From assembly GCA_009760855.2 (NCBI GenBank), contig WPIO01000015.1, positions 577,001 through 641,000 of the forward strand: a stretch of 64,000 nt of DNA. The letters run 5' to 3'. Both the position numbers and the translations under genes were made by a program. Positions 1-11,005 of this stretch are shown here, piece after piece (position 1 is the stretch's first letter; each line of letters starts with the position of its first letter). This stretch comes from Cristatella mucedo. Its lineage: Eukaryota; Bryozoa; Phylactolaemata; Cristatellidae. The notes under the pieces are model-generated. The model had not been told where the DNA came from and made no database searches. It saw only the letters and a program-made list of their open reading frames with translations.

Positions 1-336
1 GCCACCAAAGCGGCCAGAATCGCGAGATGCTACTTGTATAGTGAAACGGGTTATGATGATGCTCTTCTTCGTGCAAATCTAAAGGAGGCCCTCTGGCTCG
101 TAAGGTCAAGGGCATCATCTCATAAAGTCAATCAGCAGAACAGCATGAAGCCAAGCGCTAATAGCGTAACCCGAAGCCCGTTATGCATGAAGCGTTCTCC
201 GGCTAGAGCGTGCCGACTGCTGGCGCAGGCGCTCGCCTCTCATTGGCTGATGTTGATAGCCGCCCCGTCAGATTCGCTGTAATAGATATAGCGTAGAGTG
301 GCTATAGATATTAGCGTGGAACTGACTTTCGGCTTG
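1..336. other. Unassigned sequence at left edge
   Basis: No recognised gene or repeat. A short plus-strand reading frame at 34-282 has no family signature and I do not call it. Confidence 0.4.
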
Positions 337-1010
337 GGTCACGGCGTCCCCCGACTTGACCACATTCAAAAAGAAACTAAAACGCATCTCTTTATTACGA
401 CATTTAGTGGGTCCGTGTGATTCGTCTTTTGCATGCTGACACTGTGCATGCTGCCAATAATCATTTTTGAATGCTGACCCTAGGCGTCTCGCCCCTAACT
501 AAGTAATTCTGTTGTCATTGAGCATACTACCACTAACCATTCGACCGTGTTTTCTTTGCAGCAAATGTAAAGTGTCCAGAAATCTAATAATAATAGTAGT
601 AAAACACTTGATAAAGCGCCCTCAGGGAACCCAATTTAACTCTAGGCGCTTTACATTTGCTGCCAACGAAACACGACCGAAAGGTCAGTGGTAGCATACT
701 CAAAAAGCAGCAAGAACAAAATGGTTTGGGGGGACGTTCATAGGGTCAGCATGCAAGTGTGGTTAGCGGCAGCATGCACAGTTTCAGCACGCATAAGCTC
801 ATAAAGGACGATTCACAGTGACCTACTAAGTGCTGTGATAAGTAGGTGCATATTTACTTTCCTTTTAAATGTGGTCAAGTTAGGGGATGTCGTGACGCAA
901 GTTGGGAGCGATTTCCAGGCTTTGAGAGAAAACGAATTAAAAGCACGGTCTCCAAAGCATTTCAGGTTTAGTTGCGTTATAAGACCCCATAAAAGAGTCG
1001 TTATTATTAT
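337..1010. mobile_element. Two LINE family A 3' ends joined tail to tail
   Basis: A plus-oriented 3' end (337-590; LKTHLF-like RT C-terminus, 3' UTR, GCAGCAAATGTAAAG) runs into a short TAA/TAG-rich junction and then a minus-oriented 3' end (about 610-1010; GCGCCCTCAGGGAA, then GCGCTTTACATTTGCTGC). Both are 5'-truncated and non-coding. Confidence 0.8.
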
Positions 1011-1130
1011 GGTTTGAGGTTAGATTTTCATCCAGCTGCCGAAAGATGGTGGTTTTTCATATAACGACAAACAGCGGCTCAAATAGCGTGAGCGCAAGCT
1101 TTTTTCTGATGAGCATTTTCGACACACAGT

Positions 1131-1262
1131 GAATATAATAATATAATAATAATTCATTTGTATAGCACCCCAAGAGAACTTAATCTCTATTCACGCGCTT
1201 CACATATGCCTCGGGGCTCGAGCCCACGATCTCAGTCAGACCTTGGTCGGAGCGAGCACCTT
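1131..1262 (-). mobile_element. tRNA-derived SINE with family-A-like tail (SINE2)
   Basis: On the minus strand: a head with GATCGTGGGCTCGAGCCC (B-box-like), then GTGAAGCGC...GGGGTGCTATAC and an AT-rich tail. Same element as at 7164 and 57400. Confidence 0.6.
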
Positions 1263-1320
1263 AACTTCTAGACCAAACCAGCTCGGCAATGAGTTATTAT
1301 TATATATTATAGACAGACTG

Positions 1321-1326
1321 AGAGAC

Positions 1327-1366
<40 letters not shown>

Positions 1367-1376
1367 AGAAAGAGAG

Positions 1377-1465
<89 letters not shown>

Positions 1466-1478
1466 AAGAGAGTGAACC
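1321..1478. repeat. (GA)n microsatellite
   Basis: About 155 bp of interrupted GA/GAAA repeat. Open frames through it (Arg-Glu or Ser-Leu repeats) are artefacts of the dinucleotide. Confidence 0.95.
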
Positions 1479-1929
1479 ATTATTGGTTGAGATAGTCGGT
1501 TTAGTGATTGTTGCCATTGCACTGCTACCGTAAACTTGATGCAAGAATCTGCATTACTAAATGATTTGGCACGGTAAGAGGCTTCAAAGAAATTCTCTGC
1601 AATAATTTTGCAACTTTGGCTGCCATGAAATGATTCTCGCTCCAATTTCAGACCTTTTTTGTGGGGCAATTGCCAGCAGTAGTACAGGGGCTTGCCTGTG
1701 CGTGTGGCTCAGCTGCACCTTAGATGACTGTTCGCCCGCGTTAAAGGTCTGACAGAGCAGTTAAAGATATCATGTTCGGCCACGGATTTATAGCCCCACA
1801 TACACGATCCTTCGGATAGCAGAAGTAAAGCGAGGTTTTCTGTTTATGCACTCGCAGTTGACATGAAAAACCAAGATTTACTAACATACGAGGCTTCAGT
1901 AGATTCCCGAGAATTAATGCAAGGCAAAC

Positions 1930-2130
1930 AAATGATAATAATCATAACGATGCATTTCGTAGAGCGCCCTCAGAGAACTCAATCTCTTTCTGGGCACTTT
2001 AAACTTGCTGCAAAGGAAGTACTATCGACTGGTTAGTGTTAGCATGAATAAATAGCAAGAGTGACACGGTTAGGGGTGACATGCACGTGGTAAGCCTGCA
2101 CGCGGCAATGTACCGCAAATTGCTGGCAAC
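1930..2130 (-). mobile_element. LINE family A 3' end, minus strand, specific to copy Z
   Basis: AATAATCATAACG junction, then GAGCGCCCTCAGAGAACTC and the TTGCTGCAAAGGAAG motif of the antisense tail. Absent from the homologous place upstream of gene A (about 30015-30045). Confidence 0.75.
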
Positions 2131-2424
2131 GTGCAGAAGCCATCTTTCAATTGAAATCCACGCTTACACAAACGACCTCAATAAGACTTGAAACGTGGAG
2201 GCGCAGACTAATCGAATAGACACGATCAATCCAGCCAAACAGCGAATTTTGACATAGCAGCACACAGGTACCATCGGAAACGATGATTTCAAAAGGAAGC
2301 CTTGAGATCGATGATGGGGGTGTTGGGCAAGAATTAGGCTGAAATTTTGAGTTGCGTCTTAGTAGAAGAAGCAAAATAGCCACGATCAGACTGACGGCAG
2401 CTCGCCAAGCTCATTGGTACTTGC

Positions 2425-2528
2425 CTTTTCTAGCCGAACCATGCTCTTATTACTGACTAATTTCGTTGTTAGAAAGACCGCACTATTTCATGACTTGACT
2501 GCTATTGCCCGTGAACTTGACATTTATA
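2425..2528 (-). promoter_or_regulatory. Putative core promoter of a further CA gene (Z) lying to the left
   Basis: TATAAA on the minus strand (2528-2523) and the AG|GCAAGTA donor-like site (exon end 2425) match the gene A upstream region at the same spacing. The body of gene Z would lie at lower coordinates and mostly outside the window; I found no CA exon in bases 1-1000. Confidence 0.35.
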
Positions 2529-2829
2529 AGCCAGCGACCCTCTCCATATGGTGCTGACGCTAGCGTGATACAACTCTCACCTTGGCGCCGGTACATGCGT
2601 CACCAGCTTTTCGCACGGCGTTACCTAGAATCTTTGGATTCCACCACAGAGACCAGTGTTTGGGAGAAACGTGGCGGCGGTGCAGCTGCAGTAGCTACAG
2701 GAATCTCTAATTTATTCTATCTTCTTGTTTATATAATCGCTGGGTTCAGACGAAGAAAAACGGTAAGCGGACCCACTTTTTTGAAACTCAACATTGGGGT
2801 TGCTTGCTGGCGATAGCTAAGCTCAAGAC

Positions 2830-2995
2830 TTTAGGTTGTGATAGGCCAAGAGGCAAAGCATTCGCTCTTCACGACCGCGGGTTAGACTCCGGCAGCGACA
2901 ATTCTTTATTGCCAACATCAAGCCGTGGGTGATAGCCTTTAAAGCTCTTCTGCCGCCATAAAATTGAGGCTGTTAAATTAGCTCATGTATATTTG
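2830..2995 (+). mobile_element. tRNA-derived SINE (SINE1)
   Basis: Head GCAAAGCATTCGCTCTTCACGA, B-box-like GGGTTAGACTCCGGC, then the body with TTCTGCCGCCATAAAATTGAGGC-type sequence (pattern shared with 35125 and 44785). Confidence 0.6.
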
Positions 2996-3023
2996 AGCAG
3001 GTCAGAAGTACAGTGGTTCTACA

Positions 3024-4230
3024 TTAATAATAATAACAATAACAATAATTTATAAAGCGCCCTCAGAGAACTCAATCCCTTTCTAAGCTCTTCATATTTA
3101 CTGCAAAGGAAACTCACTGTTTACTGGCCTACCAGCATGTGCGATCAGGCGATTGCAGCTGGTGCAAAACTCTGCAGCTATGCTTGTCTGTCGTGAGCGT
3201 CGCAGTTGCCACATTACTCCACTTCTCGCCGACCTGCACTGGCTACCAGTCAAGCAACGGATTGACTTCAAGGTTTTGTCGCTCACTTTTAGGTCCCTTC
3301 ATTCTATGGCTCCAGCCTATCTCTCCGACATACTCCCCCATCAGGCCAAGCATCGTACCACCCGCTTTTCGGAATCCAACAGTCTAGAAATACCTCATAC
3401 AAACCTTAAATCCTTTGGAGACCGTGCATTTAGTTCGTATGCTCCCAAAGCCTGGAACTCCCTCCCGACCTGCGTCAGAACATTCCCTGACCTGACCACA
3501 TTTAAAAGGAACTTAAAAACACACCTATTTAGGACAGCATTTAGTGGGTCCCCGTGATTTGTCCTTCATTTGCTTATGCGTGCTGACACTGTATATGCTG
3601 CCACTAAGCACATTTGCATGCTGACCCTGTGCATGTCACCTTTAACCATGTTATTCTTTTTGTTTGTTTTTCAAGCATGTTTTTACTTACCATTCAATTG
3701 CATTTCCCTTTGCAGCAAATTTAAAGCGCCTAGACAGAGATTAAATTCTCTGAGGGCGCTTTATCAAGTACATTATTATTATTGTTATTATTATAAAGGA
3801 AACACGATCGAATGGTTAGTGGTAGAATGCTCGAAAGAAAACAAGAATAACACGGCTAGATGCGACATGCACAGCGTCAGCATGCAAGTGCTGTTAGTGG
3901 CAGCATATGCAGTGTCAGCATGCATTAGCACACGAAGGACGAATCACAGGGACTCACTAACTGATGTGATAAATAGGTGCGTTTTTGATTTCTTTTTACA
4001 CGTGGTCAAAGTTAGGGGATGCCATGACGCAAGTCGGGAGTGAGTTCCAGGCTTCGGGATCATACGAACTAAATACGTGGTCTCCAAGGATTTGAGGATT
4101 GTGCAAGGTATAGATAAACTGTTCAATTCCGAAAAGCGGGTGGTACGATGCTTAGCCTCGTGGGGCAGCAGGTCTAATAGATAGGCTGGAGCCAAGAATG
4201 AAGAAATAATGTTATAACGACATAATACGA
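3024..4230. mobile_element. Cluster of three LINE family A 3' fragments in alternating orientation
   Basis: Minus tail at 3024-3118, plus fragment at 3126-3795, minus fragment at 3796-4230. The plus piece keeps an open frame (3153-3557) for the RT C-terminus: LHWLPVKQR, APKAWNSLPTC, LKTHLFRTAF. It lacks the YADD catalytic region, so it is a dead 5'-truncated copy. The 3' UTR ends in the family hairpin and (ATT)n. Confidence 0.85.
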
Positions 4231-4234
4231 ACAA

Positions 4235-4720
4235 TAATAATCGTACATTTATATAGCACTCCAACATAATTTAACCTCTTTCCAGCCACTTTGTTGATGC
4301 TGTACAGGATGCATGATACAAGTTTTTGTGGTAGCATGCACGATGCCAATAAGCATAACGTGATTTGGGTGGCATGATTAGTATCAACGTGTAAGTGCGG
4401 TTAGTGGCAGCATGCACAGTGTTAGTATTAGCATGAACAGTGTCAGCACACACCATCACATAGAGGACTAATCACGAGGATACAACAAATGCTGTCAAAA
4501 CAGGTGCATTTTCTTGATTTCTTCCAATTTCAAGACGTGGGATGTGGTGACGTCAGTCTGGAGTGAATTCCAGGCTTTGGGAGCATACGAGCTGAAGGCA
4601 CAGTCTCCAGAGGATTTGAGGTTCATACGACGTATATCCAAACGGTTTGATTCAGAAAAATCGGTGGCTCAATACTTCCCCTGGTTGGAAAGTACTTGAG
4701 ACAGGTAGACTGAAGCCAAA
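4235..4720 (-). mobile_element. LINE family A fragment, minus strand
   Basis: Diverged antisense copy of 3' UTR plus RT C-terminus (antisense of the SSYAPKAWNS region at 4560-4680). Non-coding. Confidence 0.65.
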
Positions 4721-4859
4721 GAGATATGTGACAACTGCGACTGAAATTTCAGCATGCACCGGAACTTTGAAACAACTGTGAGCACCTCATTGCGATGGCC
4801 AGTAAACCAGCAAGCAAGGAGTTGGAGAAGTTGAGACGGTATGGCAAAAATAAATAGAT

Positions 4860-4975
4860 CAATTCAATGCAATTGCATTTCACTTTACAGAAAATGTAAA
4901 GCGCTTAGAGAGAGATTGAGTTCTCTGAGGGCGCTTTCTCAAGTGAATTATTATCGTTATTATTAATGTAGTATT
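4860..4975 (+). mobile_element. LINE family A 3' tail, plus strand
   Basis: Hairpin GCGCTTAGAGAGAGATTGAG...GAGGGCGC followed by an (ATT)-rich end. Confidence 0.75.
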
Positions 4976-4979
4976 TCTG

Positions 4980-5770
4980 TAAAAGTAAGACCAAATTTTA
5001 GAAATATCATCAAGCTGAAAGTTTTTAACTTGACTGTGGAGCTGATGTGGTCGTATAGTTAAAAGTCACATTGGAAAGACACCTAAATTACGCACATGCA
5101 ACATTAGATATACCGCAGGTAGAGCCGATTTGGAGCGTTAAGCTTTTCAATTTCTGATTTGCACTAGGTTTGCCCATAAGTAGTAATGTGGTTTTATTCA
5201 CATTCAATTTGAAAAAGCTTTGCTGCCATCCATGAGCAGGTGTCAGCAATACATTTAGCAAAGGAGTTGAAGAGAATTCGAAATGCTGGATGACTGGGAG
5301 TTATCAAGACAAAGATTCAACTGAGTGTCGTCTTCATAGAACTGAAAGCCCAGATTGTGCTTGGCGATCACATCGGCACAAGGGAGCTTATTAACTGTAA
5401 GGAGAGGGAGACTAAACACAGAGCCATGTAGTAACACATAACTAGTGGTTCTTATGATTATGATCCATCCCAGCTCTTTGAGCAAAGCAGACACGTGCTC
5501 AAACCGCTGGGACTTGAAGACTAGCCTTGCAGCCATATTCATAGTCAGCTGCAGTGGCCTAGTTGCTTTCTCTGGTAGCCCAGTGGAAAGTGAACAACAA
5601 TAATCAAGCCGAGACAGAACTAACGAGCCAGTTAAATTTTTTGCAAGCCACTGTGCAAGATAGCTTCTAATCTTCGATAGGGATCGAACGTGATGGCTAG
5701 CTGTTGGAGCAGTCTTCTGATTTGCATTATCGGTTGCCCATCAATCAGCTCGCCAACTTCAAGGCTCTGC
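4980..5770 (-). mobile_element. LINE family B RT fragment joined to family A RT fragment
   Basis: On the minus strand, family B sequence ([17 protein letters not shown], 5470-5760) is followed directly by family A sequence with FQFYEDDTQL (a diverged YADD box, about 5315-5345). One element appears to have landed in the other; both are broken. Confidence 0.65.
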
Positions 5771-6124
5771 CACTGGCTTTTAAATTACTCCATTCTCTTC
5801 CTCGGTGTTAAGTGTATACAAACTCGTTCTTCAGGTTTAACATGAAATAAATTATAGCGTTATGTATGTTTTGTTTGTGTAGCTCGCAAGGAAAGTTGAA
5901 TCTATTTTGACGCGCTTTACAATTCGCCGTAAGAGAATCATTACCAAACGGCCAACGCCTTGCTGGGTAACAAGCACGCGAGATTAACCAAGTAGCGTGG
6001 TCAGGCCAGAGGGCTAAAATAAACGCAACAATTCTGGGGTCAATAGTACTGCTAATAAAATTCATTGAATCCTGCACAGCTTCACACGTAAAGCATGCAG
6101 GAAAAAACTAGTAATACAGATATA

Positions 6125-6415
6125 TTATATAAATAGTACAGAGACCTCTGAGAACATAATAAAACAAACAAAATTTCTGGGCACTTTATATATGCTATAA
6201 AAACCCTGACCATACGTCATTCGCGAAATGCACTTTGTCAACATGCCTAATTTCTTTAGTGGTAACATGCCCAGTGTCAACATGCATAAGTACTCAAAAG
6301 CAAAGGAGGCCCAGGCTTTTGGAAAAGACGAACCAATGGAGCGATCTCTAAAGGATTTAAAGTTGGTGCGAGGCTCTGCTAAAATACTTGATTCAGAAGA
6401 GCTGGCAGTACGAAG
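6125..6415 (-). mobile_element. LINE family A fragment, minus strand
   Basis: Antisense 3' UTR and RT C-terminus. The plus-strand frame crossing it into the GC-rich block is not a gene. Confidence 0.6.
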
Positions 6416-7155
6416 CGGAATCACGCGAGCTCCGGAGGCGGCGCGAACGGGCGAGCTGCGGGCGGCGGCGGAGACGCTCGAGAAGCCGGCGGCTGCGGAA
6501 ACGCGCGAGCTGCGGGCGACGGCGGAAGCGCACGAGATGCCGGCGGCAGCGGAAACGCGCGAGCTGCGGGCAGCGGCGGAAGCGAGAGAGACGCCCCCAC
6601 TCCCACAGACCGGCACTGGGACGCCCGACGCGCCGACGTTCCTTCGCTCGAAGCGTCCGTGGCATCGGAGGCGCACAGTGCTCGCGGCGCCTGCCACGGA
6701 GGAAGCGCAGACGCCCGAGTGTGAAAGAACACGATGCTTGCAGCCTGCGAGCACTGGGCGGAGAACTCGCGATGGCTCTCTCAGACTGCCTACGCAGCCG
6801 CAAGCTCACTACCGGTGGATGGGCAGACGATGACTTGGCAGTTCTGCCCAAATCAATGCATTGGCGGCATCTGTGGGGACATCAATCTACCACAAACTGC
6901 AGCCGGCTGCCGTGCGGGTTCGGAACGAACAGTGGCCCGACAGTGCGAAAAACAACGCATGCATGGAATATAAGGGTTGCCGGAGGAGTACAACGGGAGG
7001 GGAGGGCGAGATCCGTCGACGCACCGAGGCGATCGCCTCGGACGGAAACAAGCGGATGGCGCCCTCCGCAGACGAGACACCCAAGGCGAAGACGTTCAAG
7101 GCACCCGCCGCGAGCAGACGCTCAAGGCGGAAGCCGACGAGAAAAAGGATATGAT
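6416..7155. repeat. GC-rich island with 54-bp tandem repeat
   Basis: Abrupt GC-rich block. Near 6450-6590 a 54-bp unit starting GAGCTGCGGGC is present two and a partial third time; in the plus frame it reads as an 18-residue Ala/Glu-rich unit (RELRAAAE). The rest is GC-rich without recognised domains. It could be part of an unknown transposon or a captured exon; no homologue is recognised. Confidence 0.5.
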
Positions 7156-7163
7156 TACGTTTT

Positions 7164-7300
7164 TTAGCGCTCAGGGACAACTTGATCTCTATCCTGGCGC
7201 TTCACATATCCCGCAGGGCTAGAGCACACGACCTCGGTTGTCAAATGCATTCATCTTGATCTCGGTTATCAAAAGCGAGCACCTGAACGCCCGGGATCGA
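7164..7300 (-). mobile_element. SINE2 copy, minus strand
   Basis: TTAGCGCTCAGGGACAACTT, GGCGCTTCACATAT, GGGCTAGAGCACACGACC match the copies at 1131 and 57400. Confidence 0.6.
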
Positions 7301-7329
7301 GCCAGAGCTGCGAGAAGACTCTCGGAACG

Positions 7330-8010
7330 CCGGTCGTAAGGAGATGCGGGAGCTGGTGCTGGCAAAATCATGGGAAACTTGACTTTTTTATTCGGAGCGC
7401 GGCATGCGCTGTGACCCGGTGGCTACGGTCCCCTTTTAACATCCGGAGGTGCTCTGAGCGCTGACAGGGCACAGTAAGGGTTCCGGAAAGAGGTCTTATA
7501 GGTGGGAGGCGCTATCCAGCGGAAGCGTCATTTCGCTGCCGGACGCGGACCTTCCTGTTCGTACTGACGGTTCCGCCTCTGTTTCGCGTCGTGAGTCGCC
7601 TGTGTTGAGTCAGTGTGTGAGTTATTTGCTGTCATTCTAGTCAAATCTGAACATTTTGGGCTACGTTAAATTAGAAAATACAAGCAAGCCGGTCAGTCGC
7701 TTTGTGGCATCCCGTCCATACTTTTGTAACTCACCACTGTCAGGCCTGTGTGATAAGATGCTTACGTTGGATGCATGATCCCGCAGTTTCGCTGGACTGT
7801 CATAATGCGCCACTTCATATATGTCTGCACTGGTTCTCCATCAAGTAGCTCGTCAAATTTAAGGCGCTGCCACTGGCTTTTACATTACTTCATTATCCTC
7901 GGCGTTAGGCTTATGAAATACTTGCTCACCAGGCTTTAATAAAAGTAATACTAACAACCCTAATAGGTTGCCTTCTAGCCTTTCATCACGTTAAGTCTGC
8001 ACACCCTTGC
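7330..8010. other. Unassigned intergenic sequence
   Basis: No recognised gene. The last part (from about 7820) has weak LINE family B similarity. Confidence 0.4.
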
Positions 8011-8019
8011 TGCATTTAT

Positions 8020-8380
8020 TTATGTCAGCAGTTTTATTCCTCCGCTTAAAAACCATTGGCGACAGAAGCTTTTGCTCGGCAGGTCCTACACTGTGGAACT
8101 CACTTCCGCAAGTCTTGCATAGCGACACCTACTCCTCCGTTATCGACAGTGGTGCATCTATGCCAGCTGTTCTGAGCAGACGTTTCCACGCTCCCTGGCT
8201 GCACTCCTTACCCAACTAGCCTTCTCAAGATGTCTTTCTTGCTTGAGATGAAATCTTTGCCTACTCTGCAGTTACCGAGAGCCGCTTAAGCTTTGAGTTC
8301 GCCTTAGAAAAATCTCCCGCGTAACACACACCTTGTCTTTGTGACTTTGCGGACATGCAGACGGGAATCAATTGCTTTGC
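8020..8380 (+). mobile_element. LINE family B 3' end, diverged
   Basis: FLRLKTIGDRSF and LWNSLPQV of the RT C-terminus, then TCCCGCGTAACAC and TTTGTGACTTTG of the 3' hairpin region. Broken. Confidence 0.75.
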
Positions 8381-8384
8381 AGTT

Positions 8385-8970
8385 CATATGGTTTGAGAAT
8401 TTCAAAATATCACATGTGAAGATCACCTGCAGTGTGGGTCTCTAGGTGCCAATAAATAATTTTGCCTTGAGCGCGAAAGACTGATCCTGCAAACTCTGGG
8501 CGTCCGGTGCCTTTACTCGACGTTTATCACATCGCTTTAGACCCAGAGCTTGAAACGTCTGCTTAACTGCACAAGAATAATCTCGGTTCACAGCATGAAT
8601 GACTGTTTATGCTTACGGTTACAAACTGTCTGGCAAGTCACAAACATTAAGCCTGCTGCGGTTCAGCTGTGCCTTTAAAAATCCTCAAATTCTTTAAAGA
8701 AGTTAAGCTTCCTTGCTCCCAGAGGCTGGAGCTCAATGCAAATCACCGCTGACCGCTGAATTGATTTTTAATAGGATTCTAAAACCCTACGCGTTTCTTG
8801 CATGCATGTTCTCCGTTTGAATTAATTGCCTCCTATGAACTTATTCATGTGGAATGGGATAGCACTACACGAATCAGTTGGCAAGCATTTTTTTCCTAGA
8901 TAAATAAACTCTTAGGAAGAGATCTTGTCCTATCGTAGAGCTTTACAAAATTGTATCGCTATAACGAGGA
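8385..8970. other. Unassigned intergenic sequence
   Basis: AT-rich, no recognised gene or repeat family. Confidence 0.4.
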
Positions 8971-8974
8971 CATG

Positions 8975-9280
8975 CATTTAGAGAATCGGAGCTTTAACTG
9001 TTTCTTACGCAACGACAACTACTCTCCAACTGCCGACTATGACACATCTTTTTCAGCGGTCCTGAACTGCTACTTCTATGCTACTCACTACCTCAACTGC
9101 TCTCCTAAATCTGCTATGCTTCCCACTTTCTCTTTGTTGCGTGAGACGAAGTCTGTTGGGTACCGAATGCGTACCGAAAGCCGCTTAGGCTGTGAGTGCG
9201 CTATACAAAACTCTCCTGCGTAACACCCACATGTTCTTTATGACTTTGTGGAGTTACTGACGGAGATACATTACATTATA
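8975..9280 (+). mobile_element. LINE family B 3' end
   Basis: C-terminal RT tail ([15 protein letters not shown]), stop TAA, hairpin region and ACATTACATTATA end. Close to the copy at 14348-15657. Confidence 0.85.
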
Positions 9281-9414
9281 CTCTACACAAGGACTAGAGT
9301 GGATAAAAGCAGCCATGACATCGTCTGCAGTTTCTATCAATGTCAGGAAGAGTGGTGCGGTGGGTATCTGTGATAATAATAAAAAATAATAAGTAAATAA
9401 TAATAAATAATACA

Positions 9415-9600
9415 CAATATTATAATAATAATAATAATACATCTGATGACGCGCCGTCAGGGAACTCAATCTCTTTCCAAGCGATTTACATTTGCTGCAA
9501 AGGAAGCACGACTGAATGGTTAGTGGTTTTATGCTCAATAAACAACAAGAATAACATAATAATTATAATACCAATAATAAAAATAATAATAATAACACAA
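9415..9600 (-). mobile_element. LINE family A 3' tail, minus strand
   Basis: (AAT)n, then GCGCCGTCAGGGAACTC and TTTGCTGCAAAGGAAGC, followed by AT-rich simple repeat. Confidence 0.7.
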
Positions 9601-9604
9601 TAAT

Positions 9605-9975
9605 AACTTGGGATGCTGGAAAATTCTGGTTTATCCTGATGATGTTCAAAAGACGCAGTTTTAACGGGCAAGGGACTCGCGGCAGTCATCTTCTTAAACA
9701 TGTTATTGGGACCATTTGGAGCTGCGACCATATTCCAGCGTTTAATGAACCTGGGTTTTTGCGGTTTTCTCTTCTTCTATATTCAGTTGAACGACCTGAA
9801 GGTTCACAGATGCAGCGAGGTGGAGCACATCCATCTTTTGAATAGGGTGTTTTCTCGGCTGCAGACGGTCGGATTGACGCTTTCCGGTTGTAAATGCAAT
9901 ACTTGGGTTCGAAGGCTGACGTGAAATATCTGGGGCATATCTCTAGCTTGAACGGCATGCACCCTGGCCCGAAAA
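9605..9975 (+). pseudogene. Decayed Ty3/gypsy-type reverse transcriptase fragment
   Basis: Pieces of a Ty3/gypsy-like RT can be read across several plus frames: DDVQKT, PFGAATIFQRLMN, HLLNRVFSRLQTVGL and [11 protein letters not shown], in the order expected for that family. The catalytic YxDD is degraded (reads YIQLND) and the frame shifts several times. No LTRs, integrase or other domains nearby. A dead fragment. Confidence 0.7.
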
Positions 9976-10016
9976 CACACACACACACACACACAAATAT
10001 ATAAATATATGTGTGT

Positions 10017-10070
<54 letters not shown>

Positions 10071-10132
10071 GTGTGCGTGTGTGCGTGTGTGTGTGCGTGT
10101 TTGTGTGTGTGTGTGTGTGTTTGTATGTATGC
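9976..10132. repeat. (CA)n/(TG)n microsatellite
   Basis: A CA run, a TATAAATATAT core, then about 110 bp of TG with GC interruptions; directly abuts the gypsy fragment. Confidence 0.95.
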
Positions 10133-10815
10133 GCCTTGGGAGGAATACACATTGGGTCTCTTGCACCACCTATTTCCAAGCTTTTGCCTTCATGAGACTC
10201 CATAGAATAGGCCCCGCCGGAGCCGCAGTAAAACTCCAGCATTCAAATTCATCCTTAGCTGCAGAGGTGTGATAGCCTTTTTTGGTAGCCTAGCCAAAAC
10301 TGAATTACAGCAGTCCAAGGTTGACGGAAACAGCTAGACAGACCTTTAGTGGTCCGCCTTGATTGACTGTCCCTAATCTGAGATAAAGATCAAACAAAAT
10401 GAACTAGCTTATGAATGTGTTTGGTTAATGGAATCTTTAAACGTCAGTACCTATTAAAGTGGACATCTAAGTTACAAGCTCATGATGGCGGTCGCACTAA
10501 AAAATATCAATTCAATTACCCATACCTCCTGGGGCAACCGCACGTTAACGGTTTTCTATTCGATAGTGTTCGGCTTTATAATTGTATAGCTTAAGAAAAT
10601 CGGCTAATATCCAGCATTGAATGCCTGAAATGCAAGGCATTCAGTTTATCAGAAACTTAAGCTGATTCGGACAGTTTAAATGAAAAGTACAGTGAGTTAT
10701 CGTGAGCGTAGAAGTGATAGTAGATGAAAAAGGCTCGCAGCAATTATCACCGACATCTTGGTAAAATAAATAAAACAGCAAACGACCAAGAACGAACACA
10801 TTTAGAGCTCTCTCT

Positions 10816-11005
<190 letters not shown>

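Larger units (their letters stand above)
1480..2820. repeat. Duplicated upstream region, copy Z
   Basis: Homologous to 29570-30755 upstream of gene A. Shared blocks include the run around 1495-1660 (29580-29750), the AG|GCAAGTA site and the TATA region. Interrupted here by a LINE tail at 1930-2130 that is absent from the other copy. Homology may reach back to about 1060. Confidence 0.7.

Noticed and set aside
1236-1544. Long frames of Arg-Glu or Ser-Leu repeats over GA tracts (also 20733, 24845, 41024, 46228, 60943)
   Set aside because: Direct consequence of dinucleotide repeats; no domain or codon evidence.
6228-6833. 201-residue plus-strand frame
   Set aside because: Its first third is antisense LINE and the rest GC-rich repeat; not a single gene.
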